From contig JACHLF010000011.1 of assembly GCA_014204435.1 (NCBI GenBank), positions 62,001 through 126,000 of the forward strand: a DNA stretch of 64,000 nt, written 5' to 3'. The notes under the pieces were generated by a model. It saw nothing but the letters and a program-made list of their open reading frames with translations, ran no database searches and was not told the DNA's origin. Shown here piece by piece: positions 34,801-42,800 of the stretch. Position 1 is the stretch's first letter. Every line of letters begins with the position of its first letter. This DNA comes from Mycobacteroides chelonae (lineage in GTDB: Bacteria > Actinomycetota > Actinomycetes > Mycobacteriales > Mycobacteriaceae). A program made the position numbers and the translations under genes.

Positions 34801-35609
34801 ATACGCGACATCTCGGCGATATAGGGGCGCATCTCCGGAGCCCCCAGGGCACAGTTAAGGCCCACCGCGATGGGCTTGGCGTGCCGGATCGCGTTCCAGA
34901 ATGCCTCGGTGACCTGGCCGGACAACGTCCGCCCGGAGGCGTCCGTGATAGTTCCCGAGATGATGATCGGCCAGCGCCGTCCACGCTGCTCAAACAGCGT
35001 CTCCACGGCGAACACCGCCGCCTTCGCATTCAGCGAATCGAAGATGGTCTCCACGAGGATGATGTCGGCACCGCCGTCGACCAGGCCGTTGGCCGCTTCG
35101 AGGTAGGCGGCGACCAGCTGGTCGTAGGAGACGTTGCGGGCTCCGGGATCGTTCACGTCCGGCGAAATCGACGCGGTTCGGGTGGTCGGCCCCAGCGCCC
35201 CGGCGACATAGCGAGGCTTCGCAGGGATGCTGTAGTCGTCGGCGGCCGCCCGGGCCAGCGCGGCCCCGGCGTAGTTCAGCTCGTAGCTCAGCTCTTCCAT
35301 GCCGTAATCGGCAAGCGACACCGCGTTCGCGTTGAACGTGTTGGTCTCGAGGATGTCCGCGCCTGCCTCGAGGTACTCACGGTGGATGCCCTCGATGATG
35401 TGCGGCTGCGTCAGAGTGAGCAGATCGTTGTTGCCGACGAGGTCGCTCGGCCAGTCCTTGAATCGCTCGCCGCGGTATCCGGCCTCGTCGGGCCTGTCGC
35501 GCTGGATCGCCGTGCCCATCGCGCCGTCGATTACCAGAATCCGCTGTTCGAGAGCAGCTGTCAGCGAGTCCGTGCAGTCGGGCCTGATATCGGGCTGCGG
35601 ATTGGTCAC
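31845..35609 (-). CDS. metH: Cobalamin-dependent methionine synthase MetH
   Basis: Transfers a methyl group from methyltetrahydrofolate to homocysteine through B12; 1254 residues. The homocysteine module (about 20-330) shows LVIDGAMGTAIQ and VNLVGGCCGTAPAHI with the zinc cysteines. The folate module follows (FVNIGERTNITGSARF, DINMDEGMIDG). Next is the cobalamin module with DVHDIGKNIVGVVLQCNNFE, containing the His-x-x-Gly cobalt ligand, and SGLITPSLDEM. The SAM-dependent reactivation domain is C-terminal (RGIRPAPGYPACPEH). GGAAGGA at 35616-35622 is six bases from the GTG at 35609 but abuts an ATG at 35615, so the GTG is preferred. No B12 riboswitch could be recognised upstream. Confidence 0.96.
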   Translation of the reverse strand: MTNPQPDIRPDCTDSLTAALEQRILVIDGAMGTAIQRDRPDEAGYRGERFKDWPSDLVGNNDLLTLTQPHIIEGIHREYLEAGADILETNTFNANAVSLADYGMEELSYELNYAGAALARAAADDYSIPAKPRYVAGALGPTTRTASISPDVNDPGARNVSYDQLVAAYLEAANGLVDGGADIILVETIFDSLNAKAAVFAVETLFEQRGRRWPIIISGTITDASGRTLSGQVTEAFWNAIRHAKPIAVGLNCALGAPEMRPYIAEMSRIADTFVSCYPNAGLPNAFGEYDESPEHQAGYLAEFAEAGLVNLVGGCCGTAPAHIAEIAKVVEGMAPRQMPHLPVATRLSGLEPLNITDDSLFVNIGERTNITGSARFRNLIKAEDYDTALSVALQQVEVGAQVIDINMDEGMIDGVAAMDRFTKLIAAEPDISRVPVMIDSSKWEVIEAGLKNVQGKPIVNSISMKEGEEKFIREARLCRKYGAAVVVMAFDEQGQADNLERRKEICGRAYRILTEEVGFPAEDIIFDPNCFALATGIEEHATYGIDFIEACAWIKANLPGVHISGGISNVSFSFRGNNPVREAIHAVFLFHAIKAGLDMGIVNAGALVPYDSIDLELRDRIEDVVLNRRADAAERLLEIAERFNSTENSGPGDDRAAQEWRSLPVRERITHALVKGIDAHVDDDTEELRAEIADAGGRPIEVIEGPLMDGMNVVGDLFGAGKMFLPQVVKSARVMKKAVAYLLPFIEKEKEQNGASQNGRASKDTNGTIIMATVKGDVHDIGKNIVGVVLQCNNFEVIDLGVMVPAEKILAAAEEYDADIIGLSGLITPSLDEMVNFAVEMERKGLEIPLLIGGATTSRAHTAVKVAPRRSGPVVWVKDASRSVPVAAALLDDKQRPGLLEATAKDYASLRERHAQKNERPTLTLEKARANRTPIEWDGYLPPVPAQGLGVREFLDYDIAELREYIDWQPFFNAWEMKGRFPDILNNPATGEAARKLYDDAQQMLDTVIKEKWLTANGVIGFFPANAVGPGFDDIEVYTDDTRTEVLTTLHNLRQQGEHREGIPNRSLGDYIAPKDTGLADYVGAFAVTSGLGSQDKIMEFKADLDDYSAILLESVADRLAEAFAERMHQRVRKEFWGFQPDEQLDNEALIGEKYRGIRPAPGYPACPEHTEKVTLFNLMDVTERTGIELTESMAMWPGAAVSGWYFSHPQSQYFVVGRLAQDQVADYARRKGWTLQEAERWLGPNLGYNPED

Positions 35610-35847
35610 GCGCATTCCTTCCAGAGCGGAAGGCGTCCTTAACTCTGCCGAGCGTGGCGGTCACGGGCTGTGATCCCCGAACCGTTGCAACGCCTCTCGA
35701 CCAGATGAAGTCTACGTGGTTACTCGACAGTGGTGCGAACGCCTGACTTTCTCGTGCGGGTTTCTCTAGGTCCGTCATATCAACAATGTGATCTGGCTAT
35801 CCAATCCATTCTCTGCCAGCCGCAGCTCGTCCCCGTCACGCAGGGCT

Positions 35848-35853
35848 TACGCT
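35848..35853 (+). promoter_or_regulatory. Probable -10 box of leaderless PAC2 gene
   Basis: TACGCT fits TANNNT and is separated by six bases (GACACC) from the GTG at 35860, with no ribosome site in between. Confidence 0.45.
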
Positions 35854-35859
35854 GACACC

Positions 35860-36741
35860 GTGACCCCGTCGGATACCGCCCAGAACGGCCTACCCGTGCT
35901 GCGCGACCCGGTGGTCGTTGCCGCCTTCGAGGGCTGGAATGACGCCGGCGATGCCGCCAGCGCCGCGCTGGCGCATCTGGACACCACCTGGCAGGCCACC
36001 CCCTTGATGACCATCGACGACGAGGACTACTACGACTACCAGGTCAATCGTCCGGTGGTGCGCCTGGTCAAGGGTGTCACCCGCGAGTTGGAGTGGCCCG
36101 GCATGCACATCTCCTACTGCTCGCCTCCCGGCTCGCAGCGCGATGTGGTGCTGATGCACGGTGCCGAGCCGAACATGCGCTGGCGCACCTTCTGCAACCG
36201 CTTGCTCGCCATCGCGGACCGTCTCAACGTGTCCACCGTGGTGATCTTGGGCGCACTGCTGGCCGACACTCCACACACTCGGCCGGTGCCGGTGAGTGGC
36301 ACTGCCTACTCGCCGGATGCCGCGAAATTCTTCGGCCTGGAAGAGACCCGCTACGAGGGCCCCACCGGCATCGCCGGAGTGTTCCAGGACGCCTGCGTGA
36401 ACGCCGGCATTCCGGCCGTCGCATTCTGGGCCGCTGTGCCGCACTATGTGTCGCAACCCCCCAACCCGAAGGCGACCGTCGCCCTGCTGCAGCGCGTGGA
36501 GGACGTGCTCGACGTGGAGGTGCCCCTCGCGGACCTGCCCGAGCAAGCCGAGGAATGGGAGCAGGCGGTTACCGAGATGACCACCGAGGACGAAGAGATC
36601 GCCGAGTACGTGCAATCACTGGAGGAACGCGGCGACGCCGAGGTGGACACCACCGAGATCCTCAGCAAGATCGACGGCGACGCGCTGGCCGCGGAGTTCG
36701 AGCGGTACCTCCGCCGCCGCGGTCCCCGTTTCGGAGGCTAG
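35860..36741 (+). CDS. PAC2-family protein (Rv2125-like)
   Basis: Protein of 293 residues of the PAC2 (proteasome assembly chaperone-like) superfamily, an ATP-grasp-unrelated alpha/beta fold of unknown function in actinobacteria. Marks are VVVAAFEGWNDAGDAASAAL at the N-terminus, LMHGAEPNMRWRTFC, VVILGALLADTPHTRPVPV and GPTGIAGVFQDACVNAGIPA. The C-terminal 60 residues are acidic and helical (EEWEQAVTEMTTEDEEI). GTG at 35860 is the start that fits both family length and a leaderless promoter. Its location near mpa and metH matches Rv2125; involvement with the proteasome is only suggested by the fold. Confidence 0.85.
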   Translation: MTPSDTAQNGLPVLRDPVVVAAFEGWNDAGDAASAALAHLDTTWQATPLMTIDDEDYYDYQVNRPVVRLVKGVTRELEWPGMHISYCSPPGSQRDVVLMHGAEPNMRWRTFCNRLLAIADRLNVSTVVILGALLADTPHTRPVPVSGTAYSPDAAKFFGLEETRYEGPTGIAGVFQDACVNAGIPAVAFWAAVPHYVSQPPNPKATVALLQRVEDVLDVEVPLADLPEQAEEWEQAVTEMTTEDEEIAEYVQSLEERGDAEVDTTEILSKIDGDALAAEFERYLRRRGPRFGG

Positions 36742-36781
36742 TTCACGGCCGACCTGGGTCGAATCTCCCTGATGGTTCGCC

Positions 36782-37100
36782 ATGTCGGCGGCGCTGGTGG
36801 CCGTTGAAACGAAGTCCGACATCGTCGGGCAGCACCCGCCGGCGGCATTCACCGACTTCTCCCACATCGGGATCGCCTTTGCTGCAGCGGGATTGGTTTT
36901 CCTGTGGCAGCCGCCCGCCAAGCTGACCGCCCGGCCCCTGCAAGTCAGCGATGCCCTGGGCCTGGCAGTATTCAGTGTCACCGGCACCGCCATCGGGGGC
37001 GGTGTCATCCGCGACCTGCTCTCCGGCGAGACACCGATATTGCTGCGGCGCGAAAGCGAACTGTACGCCATACCGGCCCTGCTCGGCTCCGCGCCACTCA
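36782..37100 (+). pseudogene. Eroded UPF0126/TRIC-type membrane protein gene
   Basis: A plus-strand frame reads MSAALVAVETKSDIVG, then PPAAFTDFSHIGIAFAAAG, SDALGLAVFSVTGTA, IGGGVIRDLLSGETPILLRR and ELYAIPALLGSA. This matches the two homologous repeats of UPF0126 (TRIC-fold) proteins, but the N-terminus is missing. The VLVLAGVTALGGGLIRD-type helix of repeat 1 is absent between SDIVG and PPAAF, and about 20 residues are absent between FSVTGT and AIGGG. After ALLGSA the similarity stops at the end of the converging flavoenzyme gene. Both internal losses kept the reading frame. The open frame continues to 37189 over that neighbour. I infer a decaying gene. Confidence 0.6.
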
Positions 37101-38252
37101 GGAAAGGCGCTGCACCGCCAGCTCCTCGAGCGAAAGGTAACAGTTCACCGCCATGGTCAAGTCGGCTTCGGCCAGCAGCGACTGGATGACGTGTGTGACG
37201 CCGTTGGTTCCATCGAGCGCGAGCCCATAGACATACGGGCGAGCAATCCCTACCAGGCTGGCGCCCAGCGCGACGGCCCGCAGGATGTCGATACCGTCCC
37301 GAACGCCGGAGTCGAACGTCACCGGAACCGACCCGGCCGCCTCGACCGCCGCAGCGAGACCGTCGATCGCGGGAATTCCCCCATTCGCTTGACGCCCACC
37401 ATGATTGGAGTACGCGATGGCATCGATGCCACGATCTACCGCCTGCCGAACATCGTCGACGTCGCAGATGCCCTTCAGGATGATCGGGAGCTTCGTCAGC
37501 TCTCGGTAGTGGTCGATATCTGCCCACGTCAATCCGGGATGACTGAACAGCGACGCCCACACCAGACCCGCGTGCATCGGCGTCAGTTCTCCGGCAGAAC
37601 GCACGCCCGCGATCTGCAGGAAACGCGGATCGGACGTGTAGTTCGCCAGGCAATGCCCGTGCAGCATCGGCAGATATCCGTGCTTGAGGTCGCGCGGGCG
37701 CCATCCGAGCGTGCCCGTGTCGAGCGTCACCGCAAGGGCGTCATATCCCGCGGCCTCCGCTCGCCGCACGAAGTTGTCGGTCAGCTCGGAGTCCGAGGAG
37801 GGATACAGCTGGAAGATGCCATAGGAATCGCCCCGCTCCGTGGCGACCTCCTCGAGGGTGGCCGACGAGAGCGTCGAGTACATGGCCGGTATGTCGAGCT
37901 CACGTGCCGCGGCGGCGGTCAGCAGATCACCACGCTCGCGAACCGCACCCAGCACCCCGACCGGGCAGATGAACGCAGGGCTGGTGAACATGCGGCCCAG
38001 AAATGACGTCGACATGTCCCGGGCGGTGCGATCTCTCAGCATCCGGGGCACCAGCCCGTAACGGCGCAGTGCGGCGGCATTCGTATCTTGGGTGTGCTCG
38101 TCACCGGCACCACCGCGCACATAGCCGAAGATTCCTTCGCCCAGCGTCTGCTCCGCTCGACTCTCCAGTTCGGCAAAGGTGAACGGAAGGGCCGAAACCT
38201 TCCCGAGCGCACCCGCCGCATAGAACTGAAGCTGGAAGTCGCCGAAGTTCAT
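37098..38252 (-). CDS. FMN-dependent lactate 2-monooxygenase-like enzyme
   Basis: Flavoenzyme of 384 residues of the alpha-hydroxy-acid oxidase family, most like mycobacterial lactate 2-monooxygenase, which converts L-lactate to acetate and CO2 with oxygen. Seen are FGYVRGGAGDEHTQDTNAAA, PVGVLGAVRERGD, FQLYPSSD, ALAVTLDTGTLGWRPRDL (the WRPRDL stretch is typical of the monooxygenase branch), LPIILKGI with the flavin-contacting Lys, the catalytic YSNHGGRQANGG and VTFDSGVRDG. ATG at 38252 follows GAGGAG seven bases upstream; the longer open frame has no support. It diverges from the SagB-type oxidase gene. It could also be a related 2-hydroxyacid oxidase. Confidence 0.85.
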   Translation of the reverse strand: MNFGDFQLQFYAAGALGKVSALPFTFAELESRAEQTLGEGIFGYVRGGAGDEHTQDTNAAALRRYGLVPRMLRDRTARDMSTSFLGRMFTSPAFICPVGVLGAVRERGDLLTAAAARELDIPAMYSTLSSATLEEVATERGDSYGIFQLYPSSDSELTDNFVRRAEAAGYDALAVTLDTGTLGWRPRDLKHGYLPMLHGHCLANYTSDPRFLQIAGVRSAGELTPMHAGLVWASLFSHPGLTWADIDHYRELTKLPIILKGICDVDDVRQAVDRGIDAIAYSNHGGRQANGGIPAIDGLAAAVEAAGSVPVTFDSGVRDGIDILRAVALGASLVGIARPYVYGLALDGTNGVTHVIQSLLAEADLTMAVNCYLSLEELAVQRLS

Positions 38253-38372
38253 CGGGCACTCCTCACGGTTCGTGATTTTCGCTAGATGTTGAGCGTACTG
38301 GGCACTTTCGGCTCCGGCCCCACCGTTATAGACAGGGAGGGCAATACACCTCCTCAGCAAATGGGTGCCCAA

Positions 38373-38388
38373 GTTAGGGGTACCTAAC
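38373..38388. promoter_or_regulatory. Palindrome in SagB/monooxygenase divergent promoter
   Basis: GTTAGG-GGTA-CCTAAC forms a perfect 6-bp inverted repeat midway between two divergent starts. Its TTAGG/CCTAA arms recall the IdeR iron box, but the spacing is four instead of nine; aligned as a 19-mer from 38374 it matches the consensus in 11 positions. It may be a degenerate iron box or the site of another regulator. Confidence 0.4.
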
Positions 38389-38457
38389 CGGGATTCCTTA
38401 TGATCGTGCGTAAACGCATGCGCATTCGGCGTCGGCACATCACCCGGAAGGCTTCCG

Positions 38458-39837
38458 TTGTCTGCTCTCACCTACCCTGCCGGGACCCGTTTCACCCTGC
38501 GCGATGGCGCGACATGCCTGGTCACAGCGGCGGGCGGAATACTGCTGAACCCGCCCCGCAACGAGAAACTCACCGGGCTCACCGGCGCGCAGCGGCGAGT
38601 GCTCAAAACCCTCAACAGCGGTCCTGCCACACTGGCCGACCTTGTCGCCGATGCCGACAGCGACGTCATCGAAGCGCTCGTCACCCAACTACTCGACGGC
38701 GGATGGCTGTCGGTGACGGTCCGTGACGACGGGCACGACCTCTACGCCGTCGAGTGCTTCGGAGTTCCAGGACCCCGCCCTACCGGCACACTGCCACCGG
38801 CCATACATCTCTCGAAATTCTCCGTACTGCATCGCGATTCACGCGGCTATGTGCTCGAAAATCCGCGCAGCTGGTGTGACATCCACATCCAGGATCTGCG
38901 CCTGCTTCCCCTGCTCGACGGCCCCAATGGCGTCACCACGAACCTCCCTGCGGACCTTGTCGCACGGTTTCTCGCCGATCTGCGCTGGGGCGGATTTCTC
39001 GTCTCCAACAGCGATGACGAAAGCCACGAGTTCACCTCGATCAGCTGGAATGCAGCGGACCTGTGGTTCCACCGACGCAGCACGCTGGGTGAACGCACCG
39101 TCACCTGGGACCATTTCGGCCCAACCAAGTGGGCCAAGGGCAAGTTCCCGCAACCGGCGGCGCGCAAGCCCGACTACCCGGGTACCCCGGTCGCATTGCC
39201 CACCCCGGATCTGATGGCGCTGCGTGCAGCCGACCCAACTCTGACCGCCGTCATCGAAGACCGGATCTCGGTGCGCGCCTTCGATGACGCCAATCCGATT
39301 ACCCTCGAACAGCTTTCCGAGCTGCTGTATCGCACAGCCCGAACCCGCGGCGCCCGATCGGAAAGCGAGGGCGAGGAACTGGTCTCCCGGCCCTATCCCT
39401 CGGGCGGGAGCGTGTACGAGCTCGAGCTGTATCCGGTGGTTCGGCACGTCTGCGGGCTTGCGCCCGGCATGTACCACTACGACTCCTTCGAGCACGTGCT
39501 GCGGCCGGTCGCCGATGCGGACTGCACCCCGGTCAAGCAGCTGCTGAAGTCGACCTCGGCGACCCTTGAGGGCGGCGCCGAACCGCAGGTGCTCCTGGTG
39601 ATGGCGGCACGCGCCGACCGCGTCATGTGGACCTACGAGCAGGTCGCGTATTCGGCCATCCTCAAACATGTCGGCGTGCTCATGCAGACGATCTATCTGG
39701 CCGCCACGGCGATGGGCCTGGGCGCATGCGCCCAGGGCTTCGGTGACACCGCGGCATTCACGGCGGCCGCGGCAGTCCCCGAACTGCAGGAGTGCAGTGT
39801 GGGCAGCATGGTGCTCGGTACGCCCGCCACCTCCTGA
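38458..39837 (+). CDS. SagB-type FMN oxidase (azoline dehydrogenase)
   Basis: Protein of 459 residues with a SagB-type nitroreductase-fold domain at about 255-455. This family uses FMN to oxidise thiazoline or oxazoline rings to thiazole or oxazole in NRPS and ribosomal peptides. Seen are IEDRISVRAFDDANPITLEQ and LSELLYRTARTRG, the characteristic RPYPSGGSVYELELYPVVR, GLAPGMYHYD and TAMGLGACAQGFGD. The N-terminal 250 residues contain a winged-helix-like segment (LTGAQRRVLKTLNSGPATLA). The TTG at 38458 is supported by GGAAGG about six bases upstream. It converges on mbtB with four bases between stops. The context suggests it acts on the heterocycle built by MbtB (inference). Confidence 0.85.
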   Translation: MSALTYPAGTRFTLRDGATCLVTAAGGILLNPPRNEKLTGLTGAQRRVLKTLNSGPATLADLVADADSDVIEALVTQLLDGGWLSVTVRDDGHDLYAVECFGVPGPRPTGTLPPAIHLSKFSVLHRDSRGYVLENPRSWCDIHIQDLRLLPLLDGPNGVTTNLPADLVARFLADLRWGGFLVSNSDDESHEFTSISWNAADLWFHRRSTLGERTVTWDHFGPTKWAKGKFPQPAARKPDYPGTPVALPTPDLMALRAADPTLTAVIEDRISVRAFDDANPITLEQLSELLYRTARTRGARSESEGEELVSRPYPSGGSVYELELYPVVRHVCGLAPGMYHYDSFEHVLRPVADADCTPVKQLLKSTSATLEGGAEPQVLLVMAARADRVMWTYEQVAYSAILKHVGVLMQTIYLAATAMGLGACAQGFGDTAAFTAAAAVPELQECSVGSMVLGTPATS

Positions 39838-39841
39838 CCGG

Positions 39842-42800
39842 TCAGGTGGTCCCGGCCAGGATCTCCTCATCGGTCATCGCCGCGATCTCGAGGTAGTGCC
39901 CCGCGACGACGGCCAGGCGATCCGGCGTGCCGAGTTCGGCCTCTCGCTTCAACAGCCGATCGGCCAGCCCCGCGACGGTCCGCGTGGCGAAAAAGTCCCC
40001 GACAAGCGCGTGGTCAACGGACAGCCAGTCGCGCACCCGCGCGATCACGGTCGTCGCCAGTACCGAGTCACCACCTCGAGCGAAGAAATCGTCGTGTACG
40101 CCAACCGATTCGACGTCCAGCACCCCTGCAACGAGATCAATAAGAGCCGCATCGAGGTCGTGGCGTGGCCCCGCGTCCGCGACCGCTACGTTCACTTGCT
40201 CCAGTAGTGCGGACACCGCACGCCGATCCAACTTCCCATTGGACGTCAGTGGCATGTGCTCAAGGAGCTCAACCCGCGCTGGAATCATGTAGGCGGGGAG
40301 GAGATCACCGAGCAGCGCCGGATAGTCGGTGCAATGATCTGGGGTACCCGCCACCGCGGCAACAAGATTCGGTGCATCGCCGCCCACTATGGCGGCAACC
40401 GCGTGGCGTACACCCGGCACCAGGCGCAGCGCGCTCTCCACCTCGCCCAATTCCACGCGGTAGCCCCGGACTTTCACCTGATGGTCCGCGCGGCCTAAGA
40501 ATTCGATGGTTCCATCGGGCCAATATCTGGCCATGTCGCCCGTTCGGTACCAGCGCACCCCGTCGTACTCGACGAAACGCTCCGCAGTCCGTTCGGGATC
40601 GTTGCGGTAGCCGGACGCGACGCTGTCGCCACCGATCCACAGCTCGCCGGGAACCCAGTCAAGACAGTCACGACCCGCCTGCGAGACGACACGGCACCTC
40701 ACATTGCGCAGAGGCACGCCGAAAGGAACTGTCGCCCAATGCTCCGGAGGGTCGCCCTGCACCTCGCACATCGTGCTGTGTATGGCCGCCTCGGTCGCCC
40801 CGCCAAGGCCGGTGAAGCGGCATCCGGGCACCTGCGCGGCGAGCCTGCGCGCTAGGTCCGCACTTACCCAGTCGCCACCCAGAATGACCGCACGCAACGA
40901 ATCACCAAGCTCAGTGCCGCCAATCGACAGGATCATATCCAGCAGACCGGGTACGCAGTTGATAATTGAAACCCGATGGCGCCGTATTAGTTCCACCCAG
41001 GTGGTGGCTTCAGCGCGTTGGGCGGCATCGACGGCAACCACCGCAGCGCCCACCGAGAACATGCCGAAGATGTCATACACCGATAGGTCGAATTCAAGCG
41101 CGGACAATCCAAGCGCACGGTCCGAGGAGACCACCTCGAACTCGTCGTTCAACGCGTCGATGGTGTTCATCGCCGCCGCGTGTGAGACGTCGACGCCCTT
41201 CGGGGTGCCCGTGGAACCCGACGTGAAGAGGACGTAAGCAATCCACGAAGCATCGGTCAGCACGGGCGCCCCGAGCGGCTCCTGATGCTGACGGGCCGCG
41301 TCAATCGACAGATGGTCGATAGACATATCGGATCCGTCTGTGGTCAACGACACCGAGATTCCACCGGTTTCCAGTATCGCGGCCCGGCGCTGGGCCGGTT
41401 GGTCAAATCCGATGGGTACATACGTCGCCCCCGCCGCAAGCACGCCGAGCACCGCAAGAATCTGGTCGCGGCCCTTCGGGAGCTGCACCGCAACGGAATC
41501 ACCTGTGCGTACCCCGCGCGCCTGCAATGCACCGGCGACGGCCAGTGCCTCTGCCGCCAGGTCGCCGTAGGACCACACACCGTCCTCGTCACCGAAGCCC
41601 CAGACCACCGCGGGTGCACCCGGGCTCGTCTTCGCGAAATCGAAGAAGCCTTCGTGCAGGCGGCGGCCGGTTACGGGTCCCGCTGTGGCATTGACTGTTG
41701 ATCTCACCTCGGCTTGGGAAACAGGTAGCCTCACTGCCGCGTCGGCATTCCAACCGTCGTCTCCGGCACACAGCGCCGCCACCGCATCGGTATACCGCGC
41801 GAACATCGCGGCGACCATGCCCTGCGGGAATGCGGATTCACGGATATCCCAGTTCAGTAAGAGGCCACCGCGCACCTCGGTCACCTGAGCATCGAGCAGC
41901 ACCTGCGGTCCTTGCGAGATGATCCACACGGGCTCGCCGAAGGTGTCCATGACCGATTCGGCGAACAGTTCTCCCAAATTCAGTGCGCTGGTGTACACGA
42001 TCGGAGCCAGCACAGGTTCGCCCCGGTACCTGCCGAGATCCCGCAGCACATTCAGTCCTGGATAGGCCGAATGCGCCCCACTCTCATACATGTTGCGCTG
42101 CAGAACCCGGGCCCGGTCAGCCACCGACATGTCCTCGGTGAGATCTACCTCGAGCATGATCGAGGAGGTGAAATCACCGATCACCCGGTCGATGTCGGCG
42201 TGCACCGATTCACGATGGAACAGGGGAACATTCAACAAGAACCGGCTCTGCGCCGACCAGCCGCCAATGGTCTCCGCGAAAACGGCGGCCATCGCCATCG
42301 CGGGGGTTATCCCACGCTGGTGAGCGGCCACCAGTAGTTTCTCCTTGGCTTCAGGTTCGAGCCAGTAGTCGTACCGAACGGTGCGGTGCTGGTCGGTACG
42401 TTCGCTCACTGGAACGACAGGCAGTTCCGGTGCACCCGGCAGGTTCTCCAACCTTTCCTGCCACCACTGCTTGTCACGCTCCTGCGCCTCTGCATCGCCA
42501 CGATCCTCGGTGCGGTACCGCTGATACGTATATCCCAGTTCCGGCGGTGCGGCACCGTGATACAACGCCGCCAAATCCGAGATCAGGATTCGATAGCTCA
42601 TCGCATCGCCGGCCAGCATGTCGACATCCAGATGTAGCCGACTGCTGTTCTCCGCGCGCAGGGTCAGAGTGACGTCGAGAACCTGACCATCCTCGATGGC
42701 CAGACGCTGATGCGTCTTGCGTTCACGGAGCGCGGCAAGCGCCGTGTCGATCTCATCGGCCGGACGACCACGCAGATCCACCACGCTGAACGCATCGCGC

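Noticed and set aside
35616..35859. Cobalamin or SAM riboswitch upstream of metH
   Set aside because: I looked for a B12-box and pseudoknot-like helices in the metH leader and found nothing I could support; a covariance-model search would be decisive.
36616..37704. Minus-strand frame of 362 codons over the UPF0126 remnant
   Set aside because: It crosses a separate, well-supported gene in another frame, and its sequence shows no family features; the plus-strand UPF0126 similarity explains the interval.
38445..38457. Palindrome CGGAAG-G-CTTCCG over the ribosome site of the SagB-type gene as a hairpin switch
   Set aside because: The one-base centre cannot form a normal loop, so an RNA hairpin is unlikely; it is probably incidental.
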